Shown: positions 44,656 through 52,923 of the stretch, in pieces
How the letters are laid out: the number at the start of each line of letters is the position of its first letter
How positions within the stretch are numbered: the first letter of the stretch is position 1
Notes under the pieces: model-generated
What the model was told of the DNA's origin: nothing
The model's database searches: none
Seen by the model: only the letters and a program-made list of their open reading frames with translations
Assembly: GCA_943788935.1 (NCBI GenBank)
Contig: CALSSE010000007.1
Coordinates: 124,001 to 188,000, forward strand
DNA length: 64,000 nucleotides
Source: an uncultured bacterium
Lineage (GTDB): Bacteria > Myxococcota_A > Bradymonadia > UBA7976 > VGTA01
Direction: 5' to 3'
Made by a program: the position numbers and the translations under genes

Positions 44656-45624
44656 ATGATTGTGATTCAAGGCGTTGAGAAACGCTATGGAGACCTTAAA
44701 GCGGTCTCCGATCTAAATTTCTCAATTGAGAAAGGTGAAATAGTCGGTTTACTTGGACAAAATGGTGCAGGCAAGACGACATGTATGAAGATTATTACCG
44801 GCTATCTTGAGCCGACAGCAGGTACGGTCACCGTAGATGGACTAGACGTCATCGATCAACGGACTGAGGTTCAAGATAGAGTAGGGTATCTTCCCGAGAA
44901 TGCTCCTCTTTACCCAGAGATGCGTGTTGAAGAATATTTGTCGTTTATTAGTGAATTAAGGGGTCTAAGAGGGAAGGAAGCGCGAGAGGCGATCAAAGAA
45001 GCCTTAGAAGCGACAGGACTCACAGATCGTAGACGACAAGAAATCAGCACTTTATCTAAAGGCTATAAGCAGAGGGTTGGACTTGCTCAGGCGATTGTGC
45101 ATAAGCCAAGTATTCTCATCTTGGATGAGCCGACGAACGGTCTTGATCCGGTACAGATTCAAGAGATTCGCTCGCTTATCAAAAGGTTAGCAGAAGATAC
45201 CACGATTCTATTAAGTACCCATATCCTCTCTGAAATAGAGGCCGTTTGTCATCGGGTTGTGATCCTTATTGATGGTCAAATCGCCACTGACAGTACACTG
45301 AAAGAGCTCTTAGATATCTCAAGTATCAGGCTAAAAGTAAGAGCAGGCGATGAGGAGGGGGATGAGGAAATGTCAGAGGTTCTTATCACGACTCATGAGC
45401 AGATCGAGAGGGTGACTAGAATCGGTGAAAGCTCGGAGGGTTACCCCCTCTACAATATCACGATCAAAGAGGGAGAGGAGCCCAGCCTGCTAATCTCTCA
45501 GGTCGCCAAAACCTGTCTCAACAAGGGATGGTTACTCGGCGGGATCGATGTAGAGACTCAGAGTCTTGAGTCTGCCTTTAAGTCCTTAATGTCTGATCAT
45601 GTTGAGCGGGCGCTCAACTCATAA
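44656..45624 (+). CDS. ABC transporter ATP-binding protein, Gld-type
   Basis: The protein has 322 residues: a full ABC ATPase with Walker A GQNGAGKTT, signature LSKGYKQRVGL, Walker B ILILDEPTNGLDP and the switch His in STHILSE, then a C-terminal regulatory-like region of about 100 residues. It is similar to GldA-like ATPases pairing with ABC-2 permeases. AAGGAG lies just before the ATG. The permease/GldG fusion starts 27 bases downstream and a DUF4340 protein follows, together forming a Gld-type set. In Bacteroidetes this transporter is needed for gliding; in other phyla its cargo is unknown. Confidence 0.96.
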   Translation: MIVIQGVEKRYGDLKAVSDLNFSIEKGEIVGLLGQNGAGKTTCMKIITGYLEPTAGTVTVDGLDVIDQRTEVQDRVGYLPENAPLYPEMRVEEYLSFISELRGLRGKEAREAIKEALEATGLTDRRRQEISTLSKGYKQRVGLAQAIVHKPSILILDEPTNGLDPVQIQEIRSLIKRLAEDTTILLSTHILSEIEAVCHRVVILIDGQIATDSTLKELLDISSIRLKVRAGDEEGDEEMSEVLITTHEQIERVTRIGESSEGYPLYNITIKEGEEPSLLISQVAKTCLNKGWLLGGIDVETQSLESAFKSLMSDHVERALNS

Positions 45625-45651
45625 CTTAGCTGTTAGTCACAGGAGAATATA

Positions 45652-48573
45652 ATGAACCTCAGCGGTATGTTCAGTATTATGAAGAGAGAGATCCGCAGCG
45701 CTTTTTTATCACCGGTAGCGCTGATCTTTATCGGGATCTTTCTACTCATCACCCTCTTCAGCTTCTTCACTCAGTCTCGCTTCTTTATTCGTGGGATCGC
45801 TGATGTCAGACCACTCTTTGAGTGGATGCCTCTCTTGCTGATCTTTTTGGTCAGCGCAGTGAGTATGCGGGCATGGTCTGAAGAATCTCGATCAGGTACC
45901 CTTGAGCTATTGTTAACTCTACCTCTAAAGAGCGTAGATCTAGTGCTAGGTAAGTTCCTAGCCGGATTGACGTTAGTCGCAGTCTCCTTAGCTTTGACCC
46001 TCCCTCTTCCGCTCAGCGTCGCTGAATTGGGTCCTCTCGACTTTGGGCCAGTATGGGGTGGGTATTTAGCTTCATTGCTATTAGCTTCTGCTTATCTCTC
46101 TATTGGTCTATTCGTGAGTGCGGTCACCGAAAATCAAATCGTCTCGTTGATGATCAGTCTCTTGGTGTGCGGCTTACTGTATTTTTTAGGGTCAGAGACA
46201 TTGCTCTCTTTTGTTGGCCAGGAGGCCGGCGAGGTCCTCGCTGCTTTGGGAACAGGGACTCGTTTTGAGAGCATAGAGAGGGGTGTCATAGATCTTAGAG
46301 ATCTCTTCTATCTCTTCTCTATTTCAGGGTTGTTCTTATACCTTAATACGATCGCCCTAGAGCGTAAGCGGATTGAGCGTAACCCTATTGGGAGAAGCTC
46401 AAGATGGAGTACGGCGATGCTCACTGTCGCTCTTCTAGGTTTAAATTTGTTATTCGCGAATCTACACCTCTCCGAGAGTCGAGCAGGGCGAATCGATCTC
46501 ACAGAAGATCAACTCTACAGCGTCAGTGAGGTCACCGAAGAGGTGGTCGCTAGTCTTGGTGAGCAGATGACGATCACCGGCTACTTCTCAGAGAGGACTC
46601 ATCCTTTACTCGCCCCGCTCGTCCCTCAGATTAAAGATCTACTCAAAGAATATGCGGTCAAGGGAGGAGATCAGCTAGAAGTTGACTTTATAGACCCTCA
46701 TAGTGATGCAGAGCTTGAGGAGGAGATCGGCTCTCAATTCGGGATACGTTCGATCCCCATCTCAGTCGCAGATCGGTCAGAGATGGCGTTCGTGAATGCT
46801 TATTTTCATGTCCTTATCCAATATGGTGACGAGCATAAGGTGTTGAGCTTTGAAGACCTTGTTGACATTAAGCGAGACCACAGTAGTGACAGCGTAGAAT
46901 TAAGACTCAAGGGTCTTGAGTATACCTTGACCAAGGCGATGAAGGGAGTGAGTCAAGAGTTCCTCTCCTTAGACGCTCTGATGGCGACAGAGCCCATCAA
47001 GTTAACGGCTTATGTCACTGCTAAAGAGCAGCTACCCGAGGGACTCTCGCAGCTCCCTGATACCTTGAATAGTATATTCAAAGATCTGAAAGAGAGAGCT
47101 GAAAAGAACGGAGGTTCATTGAGTATTAACTTTATAAATCCTGATACTCTCAGCGCCTCTGAACAGCTCAAGCTCTCTGAGGAGCGAGGCTTTATGCCGA
47201 TTCAATTGATCGATGGAGGCGTGTATTGGCTCTATGGTCTCATCGAAGTGGGCTCTAAAGCGGAGTCGGTCTTATTCCTGCAAAAAGACCTCACCGAAGA
47301 AAACCTCACTCGTCTCATTGAATCCTCAATCAAACGTAGCGCCCCAGGCTTTAGGAAGACGATCGGTCTATTCACTAAAGTAGACTCTCCTGAGCATCCA
47401 GAGATGCCTTATGGCCAAGCTCCACCGCCTCCGAAAACAGACTATCGCCAACTAGAAGAGCTACTGAGCGCTCAATTTGACGTGAAACGTCTCGCTCTTA
47501 AAGATGAGCTTGTCCCCAGTGATATTGACGTCTTACTCCTCGGTAAAGTGGGATCATTAACCGCTAATCAGAGGTTCGCCATCGATCAATATATTATGGG
47601 GGGGGGGGCGGTGATCGCCTTGGCAGGTAGGCATGCTGTCGAGCCAGAGTTTATGGGAGAATCCCAGCAAATTCCTCCGACGTTTAAGGATGTCGAGCTC
47701 AGTGATGAGCTTTCTAAACTGCTCGCTCATTATGGAGTAAAAGTTGACTCTGGATTCGTCGCTGACGAGCAAGCTCTCGAGATCGTTTACCCTGTGAAGC
47801 AAGGTTTTAATCGCGTACAGATCACTCAGGCGAGTTATCCATATTTTATACAGGTTACCCGAGATCAGTTCGACTCTGCTGACCACTTAGCGCTCGCAGG
47901 TTTAAATTCTCTATCATTGCTATGGACGTCTCCTCTGTCCATCAGTGAAAAGCTACCCGAAGGAGTAAACTCTCAGGTTTTAATCAAGAGCAGTACACAA
48001 GCATGGGTCGACGAGAGCGGCGACTTGAGTCCGAGTATTAAACCTGGTGATAAACAGCGAGGAGAGAGCGCGCTAGTCGTCACACTCGAGGGGAGATTCG
48101 ATAGCGCATTTAAATCAGTGCCAAAGTCTAAGGGGAAAGCTACTGATAGCTCGACCGGTGCTGAGTCAACCCATAAGGGTATCGAAGAGACCAAGTCATC
48201 CTCCTTATATACCGAATTGTCGCGGACCAACCGAGTATTGAAGAGGTCGGTGGTGGGATCGAAAATTGCGGTCATCGGCTCTTCTGAATTAGTCTCAGAC
48301 CTTGGTCTGGGTGTAGGGAACTATTACAGCGGTTTATTTGGTCTACGTGGGGATTATGGAAGCGGTGTTTTGATGATACAGAACCTCATTGAGTGGGCGG
48401 TCGCTGATGAGAGTCTAGCCTCTATTCGTTCAGGGGGGCCTTCATCTAGGATCCTTCGCTCAATGACCAAGGAAGAGCAGTCAGAGATGGAGACATTTAA
48501 TTATGCGGTCGCCTTGACCTCACTCTTTTTTATAGCGCTGATCAGTATATTACCACGACGCTTTAACGCTTAA
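45652..48573 (+). CDS. Fused ABC-2 permease and GldG-like protein
   Basis: The protein has 973 residues. Residues about 1-240 are an ABC-2 permease with six membrane helices and WSEESRSGTLELLLTLPL. A seventh helix (about 258-275) then opens a large extracytoplasmic GldG-like region starting RIDLTEDQLYSVSE, with IDPHSDAELE and DVLLLGKVGSL, ending in a C-terminal helix (about 948-968) and Arg-Arg. In most genomes GldF and GldG are separate genes; here both are in one frame with no stop between. An 11-base G run (47598-47608) encodes MGGGAV. GGAGAATATA precedes the ATG. It is followed 19 bases later by the DUF4340 gene. Confidence 0.92.
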   Translation: MNLSGMFSIMKREIRSAFLSPVALIFIGIFLLITLFSFFTQSRFFIRGIADVRPLFEWMPLLLIFLVSAVSMRAWSEESRSGTLELLLTLPLKSVDLVLGKFLAGLTLVAVSLALTLPLPLSVAELGPLDFGPVWGGYLASLLLASAYLSIGLFVSAVTENQIVSLMISLLVCGLLYFLGSETLLSFVGQEAGEVLAALGTGTRFESIERGVIDLRDLFYLFSISGLFLYLNTIALERKRIERNPIGRSSRWSTAMLTVALLGLNLLFANLHLSESRAGRIDLTEDQLYSVSEVTEEVVASLGEQMTITGYFSERTHPLLAPLVPQIKDLLKEYAVKGGDQLEVDFIDPHSDAELEEEIGSQFGIRSIPISVADRSEMAFVNAYFHVLIQYGDEHKVLSFEDLVDIKRDHSSDSVELRLKGLEYTLTKAMKGVSQEFLSLDALMATEPIKLTAYVTAKEQLPEGLSQLPDTLNSIFKDLKERAEKNGGSLSINFINPDTLSASEQLKLSEERGFMPIQLIDGGVYWLYGLIEVGSKAESVLFLQKDLTEENLTRLIESSIKRSAPGFRKTIGLFTKVDSPEHPEMPYGQAPPPPKTDYRQLEELLSAQFDVKRLALKDELVPSDIDVLLLGKVGSLTANQRFAIDQYIMGGGAVIALAGRHAVEPEFMGESQQIPPTFKDVELSDELSKLLAHYGVKVDSGFVADEQALEIVYPVKQGFNRVQITQASYPYFIQVTRDQFDSADHLALAGLNSLSLLWTSPLSISEKLPEGVNSQVLIKSSTQAWVDESGDLSPSIKPGDKQRGESALVVTLEGRFDSAFKSVPKSKGKATDSSTGAESTHKGIEETKSSSLYTELSRTNRVLKRSVVGSKIAVIGSSELVSDLGLGVGNYYSGLFGLRGDYGSGVLMIQNLIEWAVADESLASIRSGGPSSRILRSMTKEEQSEMETFNYAVALTSLFFIALISILPRRFNA
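47598..47608 (+). repeat. Homopolymer tract, 11 G, inside the permease/GldG fusion gene
   Basis: The run spans ATG-GGG-GGG-GGG-GCG (MGGGA). It is the longest mononucleotide run noticed in the window. Loss or gain of one G would truncate the GldG-like part. Confidence 0.95.
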
Positions 48574-48591
48574 AGTGAAGGGAGCATTTTT

Positions 48592-49884
48592 ATGAAATTC
48601 AACGTTATTTTAACCGTTTTGCTCATTGTTCAAGGAACCGTCTTCCTCTTAGGTAGTGATGGTCAAGAGAAGGGTCGTCAAATACAAACGATCGCTCATT
48701 TAGTGAGTCCTAACACAGTCTTTAAACGCTCACCTAGTGGAGCTGATTTACAGCGTTGGTTTGATAAACGAGGGGTAAAACCAGGGGAGAGCGCTAGCAC
48801 ATATGAGGTTGAGGCTGACGAGGTGGCTATGGCTCTTAAGTCTCCTAAAGTAGACTTAAACCTTGCTAATCGCTTGGAGCTTGCGGCGAGCCTTGAACAG
48901 GTTAAGTCTCTTAAGATATCTGAGGAGAGAGACGAGGAGAGCCTCAAAGGGCCGACTTCCGTTACGCTGAGTCGAGCAGGGAGCGATTGGGTTGTAACCA
49001 GCGCTTCATCTTATCCCGCAGAGTCGATTAAGGTCACAAGTATACTCAAAAAAGTCCTTAATGCAGAGCTGAAAACAGTGATCGCTAGACGACCTGAAAA
49101 CCATATGAAACTAAACGTCAGCCCGTCGAGCTTTGATCGTTTAGTTGAGATCGTGAGCGTAGAGAATACTTCGCTTAAGATGTATATAGGGAATGGTAAA
49201 TCAGGTGCTTTGCATCTAAGAGTCGCCGGTGATGATCGAGTATATAGAGTTCGTGGCATCTCCACGTGGAGTGATCTCAACGCGAGCTCAACTCGCTTCG
49301 TAAAGACCTCTTACTTGAAGGTCGCTGAGGCGAATAAGGTGATGATTCAAGGACCGGGAAGCCGATCTCTTGAAGTGAGCAAGAGCTCAGATGTTTGGTC
49401 AGTGAGAGGAGTTAACGCTGACGACCTTGATCAGGATAAGGCCAAGCGTTTTGTTGATGCCGCTAAAGAGCTTATCTTAACCAGTGTGGTCGGCAGTGAT
49501 CTACCTACTTATCAGTCACAATTTAATCAAGGTATCACAGTGGTTGTCAGCTCCGCGAAACAGAGCATCACTTATCAATTAGCGGAGACATCCAAGGAAG
49601 ACTTTATTGCCCACTCCGAACAAAGTCCCTTCATCGTTAAAGTCGCCTCTTATAAAGTCAAGCCACTGCTCACCCAAAGTTTGGATGACTTCAGGACAGA
49701 GGCGTCAAAACAGAGAACTCAGGAGGCAAACCTTGAACGAGTTAAGGTCCCAACAGGGGCCATACCCGCTTTGGCACCGGCTCTAGCTCCGGCTCCAGCT
49801 CCGGCTCCGGCTCCGGCTCCGGCTCCAGCTCCGGCTCCGGCTCCGGCTCCGGCTCCAGCTCCGGCTCCAGCTCCGGCTCCTTGA
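48592..49884 (+). CDS. DUF4340-type protein with Ala-Pro repeat tail
   Basis: The protein has 430 residues. One N-terminal membrane helix (about 5-20) is followed by extracytoplasmic repeats typical of DUF4340: SVTLSRAGSDWVVTS, SLKMYIGNGKSGALHLRV, YRVRGISTWSDLN and SRSLEVSKSSDVWSVRG. DUF4340 proteins commonly follow Gld-type ABC genes, as here, and may form part of the transporter. The last 35 residues are almost only Ala-Pro repeats, probably a stiff periplasmic spacer. AGGGAG lies eight bases before the ATG. Confidence 0.88.
   Translation: MKFNVILTVLLIVQGTVFLLGSDGQEKGRQIQTIAHLVSPNTVFKRSPSGADLQRWFDKRGVKPGESASTYEVEADEVAMALKSPKVDLNLANRLELAASLEQVKSLKISEERDEESLKGPTSVTLSRAGSDWVVTSASSYPAESIKVTSILKKVLNAELKTVIARRPENHMKLNVSPSSFDRLVEIVSVENTSLKMYIGNGKSGALHLRVAGDDRVYRVRGISTWSDLNASSTRFVKTSYLKVAEANKVMIQGPGSRSLEVSKSSDVWSVRGVNADDLDQDKAKRFVDAAKELILTSVVGSDLPTYQSQFNQGITVVVSSAKQSITYQLAETSKEDFIAHSEQSPFIVKVASYKVKPLLTQSLDDFRTEASKQRTQEANLERVKVPTGAIPALAPALAPAPAPAPAPAPAPAPAPAPAPAPAPAPAPAP
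49778..49880 (+). repeat. Ala-Pro coding repeat (GCTCCG/GCTCCA units)
   Basis: Near-perfect six-base units, GGCTCC or AGCTCC, run to the stop codon of the DUF4340 gene. Unit length keeps the frame. Confidence 0.92.
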
Positions 49885-49923
49885 ATGACGGATTGATTTT
49901 TTTACGAGAGAACCTAGGTGCTA

Positions 49924-50847
49924 CTATCGCTGTCGAAGTCGATTGAGCACACGAGAGGCGCTCGCTCCATAGATACTATGCCAGCGTTTACCTGTGAACC
50001 AAAGCCGGTCACGGAGAACGTCATAAGCGACACCATTACTCACTCCAATAAATGCTGTTGATCTGTTCTCTTCATCGGTCATAAGAGAAGTAAGGTCTAG
50101 TTTAGCGATGACTTGGCCTGTTTGTGCGTGAATGACCACGATCTCTGATTCTGGATAAACATTAGCAAAAATAAACTCTTCAACCCATTCTAGCTCATTG
50201 AGCTGAAAGAGCGGATGTTCTCTTTCATACACGTTGAGCTCTTTTGTGATCTCGATCAAGGGAGTGAGCTCTCTTTGAGGAGATAGCTCACTCTCTTCGA
50301 TTGCCGAGGAGAGTGAGTCTTCATCGATCCATCTCAAGGTCGAGGAGCCATCACTGTAGAGGAGACCTCGCGCAGAGTAACTCATCCCCCACCCCTCGGT
50401 TCCGATGGTGAACCGCTTCACTTCAAGACCGCTGAGTGGATCGATGACGAGTAGAGCAAATGATCGCCATGTCAGCACTAACAGCCACTGTCTCCACAGA
50501 GTACAGCCCTCAGCGAATAGTTGATTCAACGGCCAAGACTCTACACTTCCTAGGACGAGATCTCTCTTGATCAGTAATGAGCCATTAACCGATCCTGAGG
50601 TTTGCCAGAGTGTGTTAGGGGCTGACCATGCGAGACATTGAGTTGACCAAGAGCGATCATTTGTGATCGTCTCATCGATAAGCGAGCTGAGCTCTATCAC
50701 TTTGATCTCAGATGAGGGGAGACGTTCATCATCACAACCCATAGAGGTCAATGTGAGAGTCAAGAAAGTGAGTGCGTGAACGAGTGAACGGTAGCGGTAA
50801 GGATGGATAGAAGAGACGCGAAGAGAGTTTTCATTCTTGTCTCTCAT
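49924..50847 (-). CDS. Glutaminyl-peptide cyclotransferase-like lipoprotein
   Basis: The protein has 307 residues. The signal peptide ends in a lipobox-like TSMGC (Cys38). The mature part has the five-blade propeller pattern of bacterial/plant glutamine cyclotransferases: WQTSGSVNGSLLIKRDL, FAEGCTLW, GTEGWGMSYS, SDGSSTLRWID, LNELEWVEEFIFANVYP, IVVIHAQTGQVIAKLDL and FTGKRWHSIYG. The family makes N-terminal pyroglutamate by cyclising glutamine with loss of ammonia. The lipobox suggests it acts outside the cytoplasm. The start ATG lies in a 14-base repeat, and upstream ATG copies are out of frame. It lies downstream of the sigma-factor gene on the same strand. Confidence 0.85.
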   Translation of the reverse strand: MRDKNENSLRVSSIHPYRYRSLVHALTFLTLTLTSMGCDDERLPSSEIKVIELSSLIDETITNDRSWSTQCLAWSAPNTLWQTSGSVNGSLLIKRDLVLGSVESWPLNQLFAEGCTLWRQWLLVLTWRSFALLVIDPLSGLEVKRFTIGTEGWGMSYSARGLLYSDGSSTLRWIDEDSLSSAIEESELSPQRELTPLIEITKELNVYEREHPLFQLNELEWVEEFIFANVYPESEIVVIHAQTGQVIAKLDLTSLMTDEENRSTAFIGVSNGVAYDVLRDRLWFTGKRWHSIYGASASRVLNRLRQR

Positions 50848-50876
50848 CTCTTGTCTCTCATCTCTTGTCTCTCATC
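50835..50876 (-). repeat. 14-base tandem repeat across the start of the cyclotransferase-like gene
   Basis: Three identical units of TCTTGTCTCTCATC start at 50835, 50849 and 50863. Read on the minus strand each unit contains ATGAGAGACAAG. Since 14 is not a multiple of three, the three ATGs are in different frames and only the one at 50847 opens the gene. Confidence 0.92.
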
Positions 50877-50912
50877 TCTCGAGATCTAGACCGATGGTGA
50901 CTCGAGTATTTA

Positions 50913-51527
50913 CTATGCTGAATGAGGAGGGTTTTTGAGAGCTTTCTCAATCTTGGCGCGGATTCTCTTGATTCGAGCTCTAATGGCGGTCGGCGTCACT
51001 CGTTCGTTGATCGCCTCTTCTGCGACAGACCAGCTTGCTGTCAGCATACGCTTTAACATAGCTTGCTCGCTTTTAGAGATCAAATCTTGGATCATTGACA
51101 GCTGGTCACGAGCCTCGATCTCTCTGAGTATATTAGGGGAGACTTGCTCTTCCATATTACGAGTGACTCCTGGCACGTAGTAATGGGCGTCAATGAGGCT
51201 ATGTTTGTTCGTTCTATAAAGTTCATCCAGTGAGAAATTATGAACCATACGAGCAATGTATTTAATGAGCTTAAAACTCGGGTCTTGAATATTTAGTCGA
51301 TGCATCTTTCCGGGGAGTTTTTTTGCATAAAATTCTTGGACGACATCAACTGCGACATAACGATTATTGAAGACAGCACGGGCGATGTGTAGCCAGCGTT
51401 GTTCATGAGCGATGATTTCATGGATCACATATTTACAATGAGAGCAATCAGTCACCTCAGGGTGATCTAAGCAATGAGTAGGTTTGGAGATTGTGTGAGC
51501 GTGAAGACGTTTTCTTTGTCGGGTCAT
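50913..51527 (-). CDS. ECF-like sigma factor with possible N-terminal zinc motif
   Basis: The 204-residue protein has a sigma region 2-like part (about 40-107: HIARAVFNNRYVAVDVVQEF, FKLIKYIARMVHNFSLDELYR) and a region 4-like HTH (about 140-197: SEQAMLKRMLTASWSVAEEA, TPTAIRARIKRIRAKIEKAL). Region 1 is absent, as in ECF factors. Before region 2 is a Cys/His cluster (Cys19, His22, Cys28, Cys31) that might bind zinc; ECF factors with such an N-terminal cluster are not common, and this may be an anti-sigma-like regulatory part fused in. GAGG lies six bases before the ATG. No anti-sigma gene is adjacent. A long AT-rich region lies upstream. Confidence 0.78.
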   Translation of the reverse strand: MTRQRKRLHAHTISKPTHCLDHPEVTDCSHCKYVIHEIIAHEQRWLHIARAVFNNRYVAVDVVQEFYAKKLPGKMHRLNIQDPSFKLIKYIARMVHNFSLDELYRTNKHSLIDAHYYVPGVTRNMEEQVSPNILREIEARDQLSMIQDLISKSEQAMLKRMLTASWSVAEEAINERVTPTAIRARIKRIRAKIEKALKNPPHSA

Positions 51528-51830
51528 GTAGCCTCTAGAGTCAATGGAATAAGCAGATGAGTAGAGAGGTGGGGAGTAAGGAGCCTAGGATCAAAGGAAC
51601 GCGGGGAGGACAAGAAGAGCGTTTCTGGGGGGGGGTAGGGAGGGGTGAGTTATTGATATCTTATTGGTCGAGTGTCTGTCAAATTATTTTTAGATTTATT
51701 TAGATTTTAAGTAATAATGGTAATAAAGTCTGTCGAATTACGATGACTTATGCATGATGCTTTGTATGGTTTATCCAGTGTTGTCTATTTTTGATAATTT
51801 CAGCAATTTTAAGTGAAAATACTTTATGAC

Positions 51831-51847
51831 TATATAACTGTTATATA
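51831..51847. promoter_or_regulatory. 17-base palindrome in AT-rich region
   Basis: TATATAAC-T-GTTATATA is a perfect palindrome around one T. It lies about 300 bases upstream of the sigma-factor start. In DNA this AT-rich, chance is a real alternative. Confidence 0.3.
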
Positions 51848-51921
51848 TAGCTTATGTTAGGTATTGTAGATTATAGAAAATAAAGAGTGACAAGAGCACG
51901 ATTGGGCATTTTATCCAATCA

Positions 51922-52232
51922 TTATATGACTTTTGCTTGATTGATGGCAGGCGGCCCGGTCCTGTCTCTAGCTTGAAGTACTTGAGTCATTTCATGCTTG
52001 ACCAAAGCGGTGCTGAGAGATGAGAGTCGAGCGAAGATGGCAGAGGCCACCTCTCTGATTGCTGAGCTAGATTTGTATCCGATGAGCCTCTCCCCGCTTA
52101 AGTATTCAGGTTCAATTCTACCTTCAAGTAGAGCGAGTAGGCAGTCTATGTCGAATCGTTCGATGGATGTGAGTCATCAGGCTTGGGTAGCGTCAGGCGT
52201 GAGTGTGAGCTTAATCTTAATCTCTCTAGTTC
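51922..52232 (-). pseudogene. Possible gene remnant
   Basis: The minus strand from 52173 to 51922 is open for 83 codons without a good start. Its translation looks protein-like (SIERFDIDCLLALLEGRIEP, SAIREVASAIFARLSSLSTA). The same frame continues upstream of two adjacent stops (TGATGA, 52174-52179) as REIKIKLTLTPDATQA, and a third stop lies at 52233-52235. This looks like a decayed gene. I recognise no family, and coincidence cannot be excluded. Confidence 0.3.
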
Positions 52233-52316
52233 ATGAGAGATTGGGTAGATTATCATAGTCTCTTTCAGTAGACTTCTCCCAGTAGCTCACCCGAGGATCA
52301 CTAAGAGGAGTCTCTA

Positions 52317-52919
52317 TTGAAGTATTTGCTTATGTCTTGCTCACATCGTGTAAACAGTGAGTCTCTCAAGGTCACTCAGCATCTTAAGCGATCTCTCGAA
52401 CGGAGAGGTCATGAGGTTAAGTTACATGATTGCGGTGCTTATCCCTTACCGCTTTGGGACCCTGATGAGCGAGGAGACCATTGGCCAACATGGCAGGCCC
52501 TTAAGCCTGAGTTGAAGAGCTGTGAAGGCTTGATATTGGTCACGCCTGAGTGGCACGGGATGGCTACCCCTCAAGCTAAAAACTTCTTCTTATTAGCAGG
52601 TTCAAGCCCACTAGCACATAAAGCAGGCTTAATCGTCTCTGTCAGCGCAGGGAGAGGTGGAGCGTACCCTATCGCGGAACTGAGGCTCTCCTCCTACAAG
52701 AACAGTAAGCTCTCTTGGATTCCTGAGCATCTCATCATCCGACAGGTAGAGAGTGTGCTCAACGAAGAGGAGACTCTGTCAGAGATCACGAAGTCTAATG
52801 AGAAGTGGATACGTGATCGAATCGATCATACACTTGAGCAACTAGAGCTCTATACGGAGGCGCTAAACTCTATTAGAGATCGCATTCCTCATGACTCTCG
52901 CTTTGGGTCGGGTATGTGA
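52317..52919 (+). CDS. NADPH-dependent FMN reductase-family flavoprotein
   Basis: The 200-residue protein has a flavodoxin-like fold. The phosphate-binding loop region is SCSHRVNSESLKVTQHL (near 7-23), a WDPDERGD loop is near 47-54 and the flavin-contact motif ILVTPEWHGMATPQAKNF (72-90) is typical of the NADPH-dependent FMN reductase family, which includes azoreductase- and quinone-reductase-like proteins. The start is a TTG at 52317 with AAGAGGAG seven bases upstream; a later in-frame ATG (52332) lacks such a site. It converges with the repeat-tailed gene, four bases between the stops. The physiological substrate is unknown. Confidence 0.9.
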   Translation: MKYLLMSCSHRVNSESLKVTQHLKRSLERRGHEVKLHDCGAYPLPLWDPDERGDHWPTWQALKPELKSCEGLILVTPEWHGMATPQAKNFFLLAGSSPLAHKAGLIVSVSAGRGGAYPIAELRLSSYKNSKLSWIPEHLIIRQVESVLNEEETLSEITKSNEKWIRDRIDHTLEQLELYTEALNSIRDRIPHDSRFGSGM

Positions 52920-52923
52920 AGAC

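Larger units (their letters stand above)
51528..52316. other. Long AT-rich intergenic region
   Basis: This 789-base gap separates divergent genes. It begins with a G-rich stretch including nine G (51627-51635), followed by 300 bases of very AT-rich DNA (51650-51950) with a 17-base palindrome at 51831-51847. From 51922 to 52232 a minus-strand frame looks like coding sequence broken by stops (separate entry). The FMN-reductase ribosome site AAGAGGAG is at 52302-52309. A plus-strand frame at 51998-52258 has no ribosome site and looks like the shadow of that remnant. Confidence 0.6.

Noticed and set aside
51998..52258. Plus-strand 86-residue frame
   Set aside because: TTG start without ribosome site; it looks like the antisense of the possible gene remnant.
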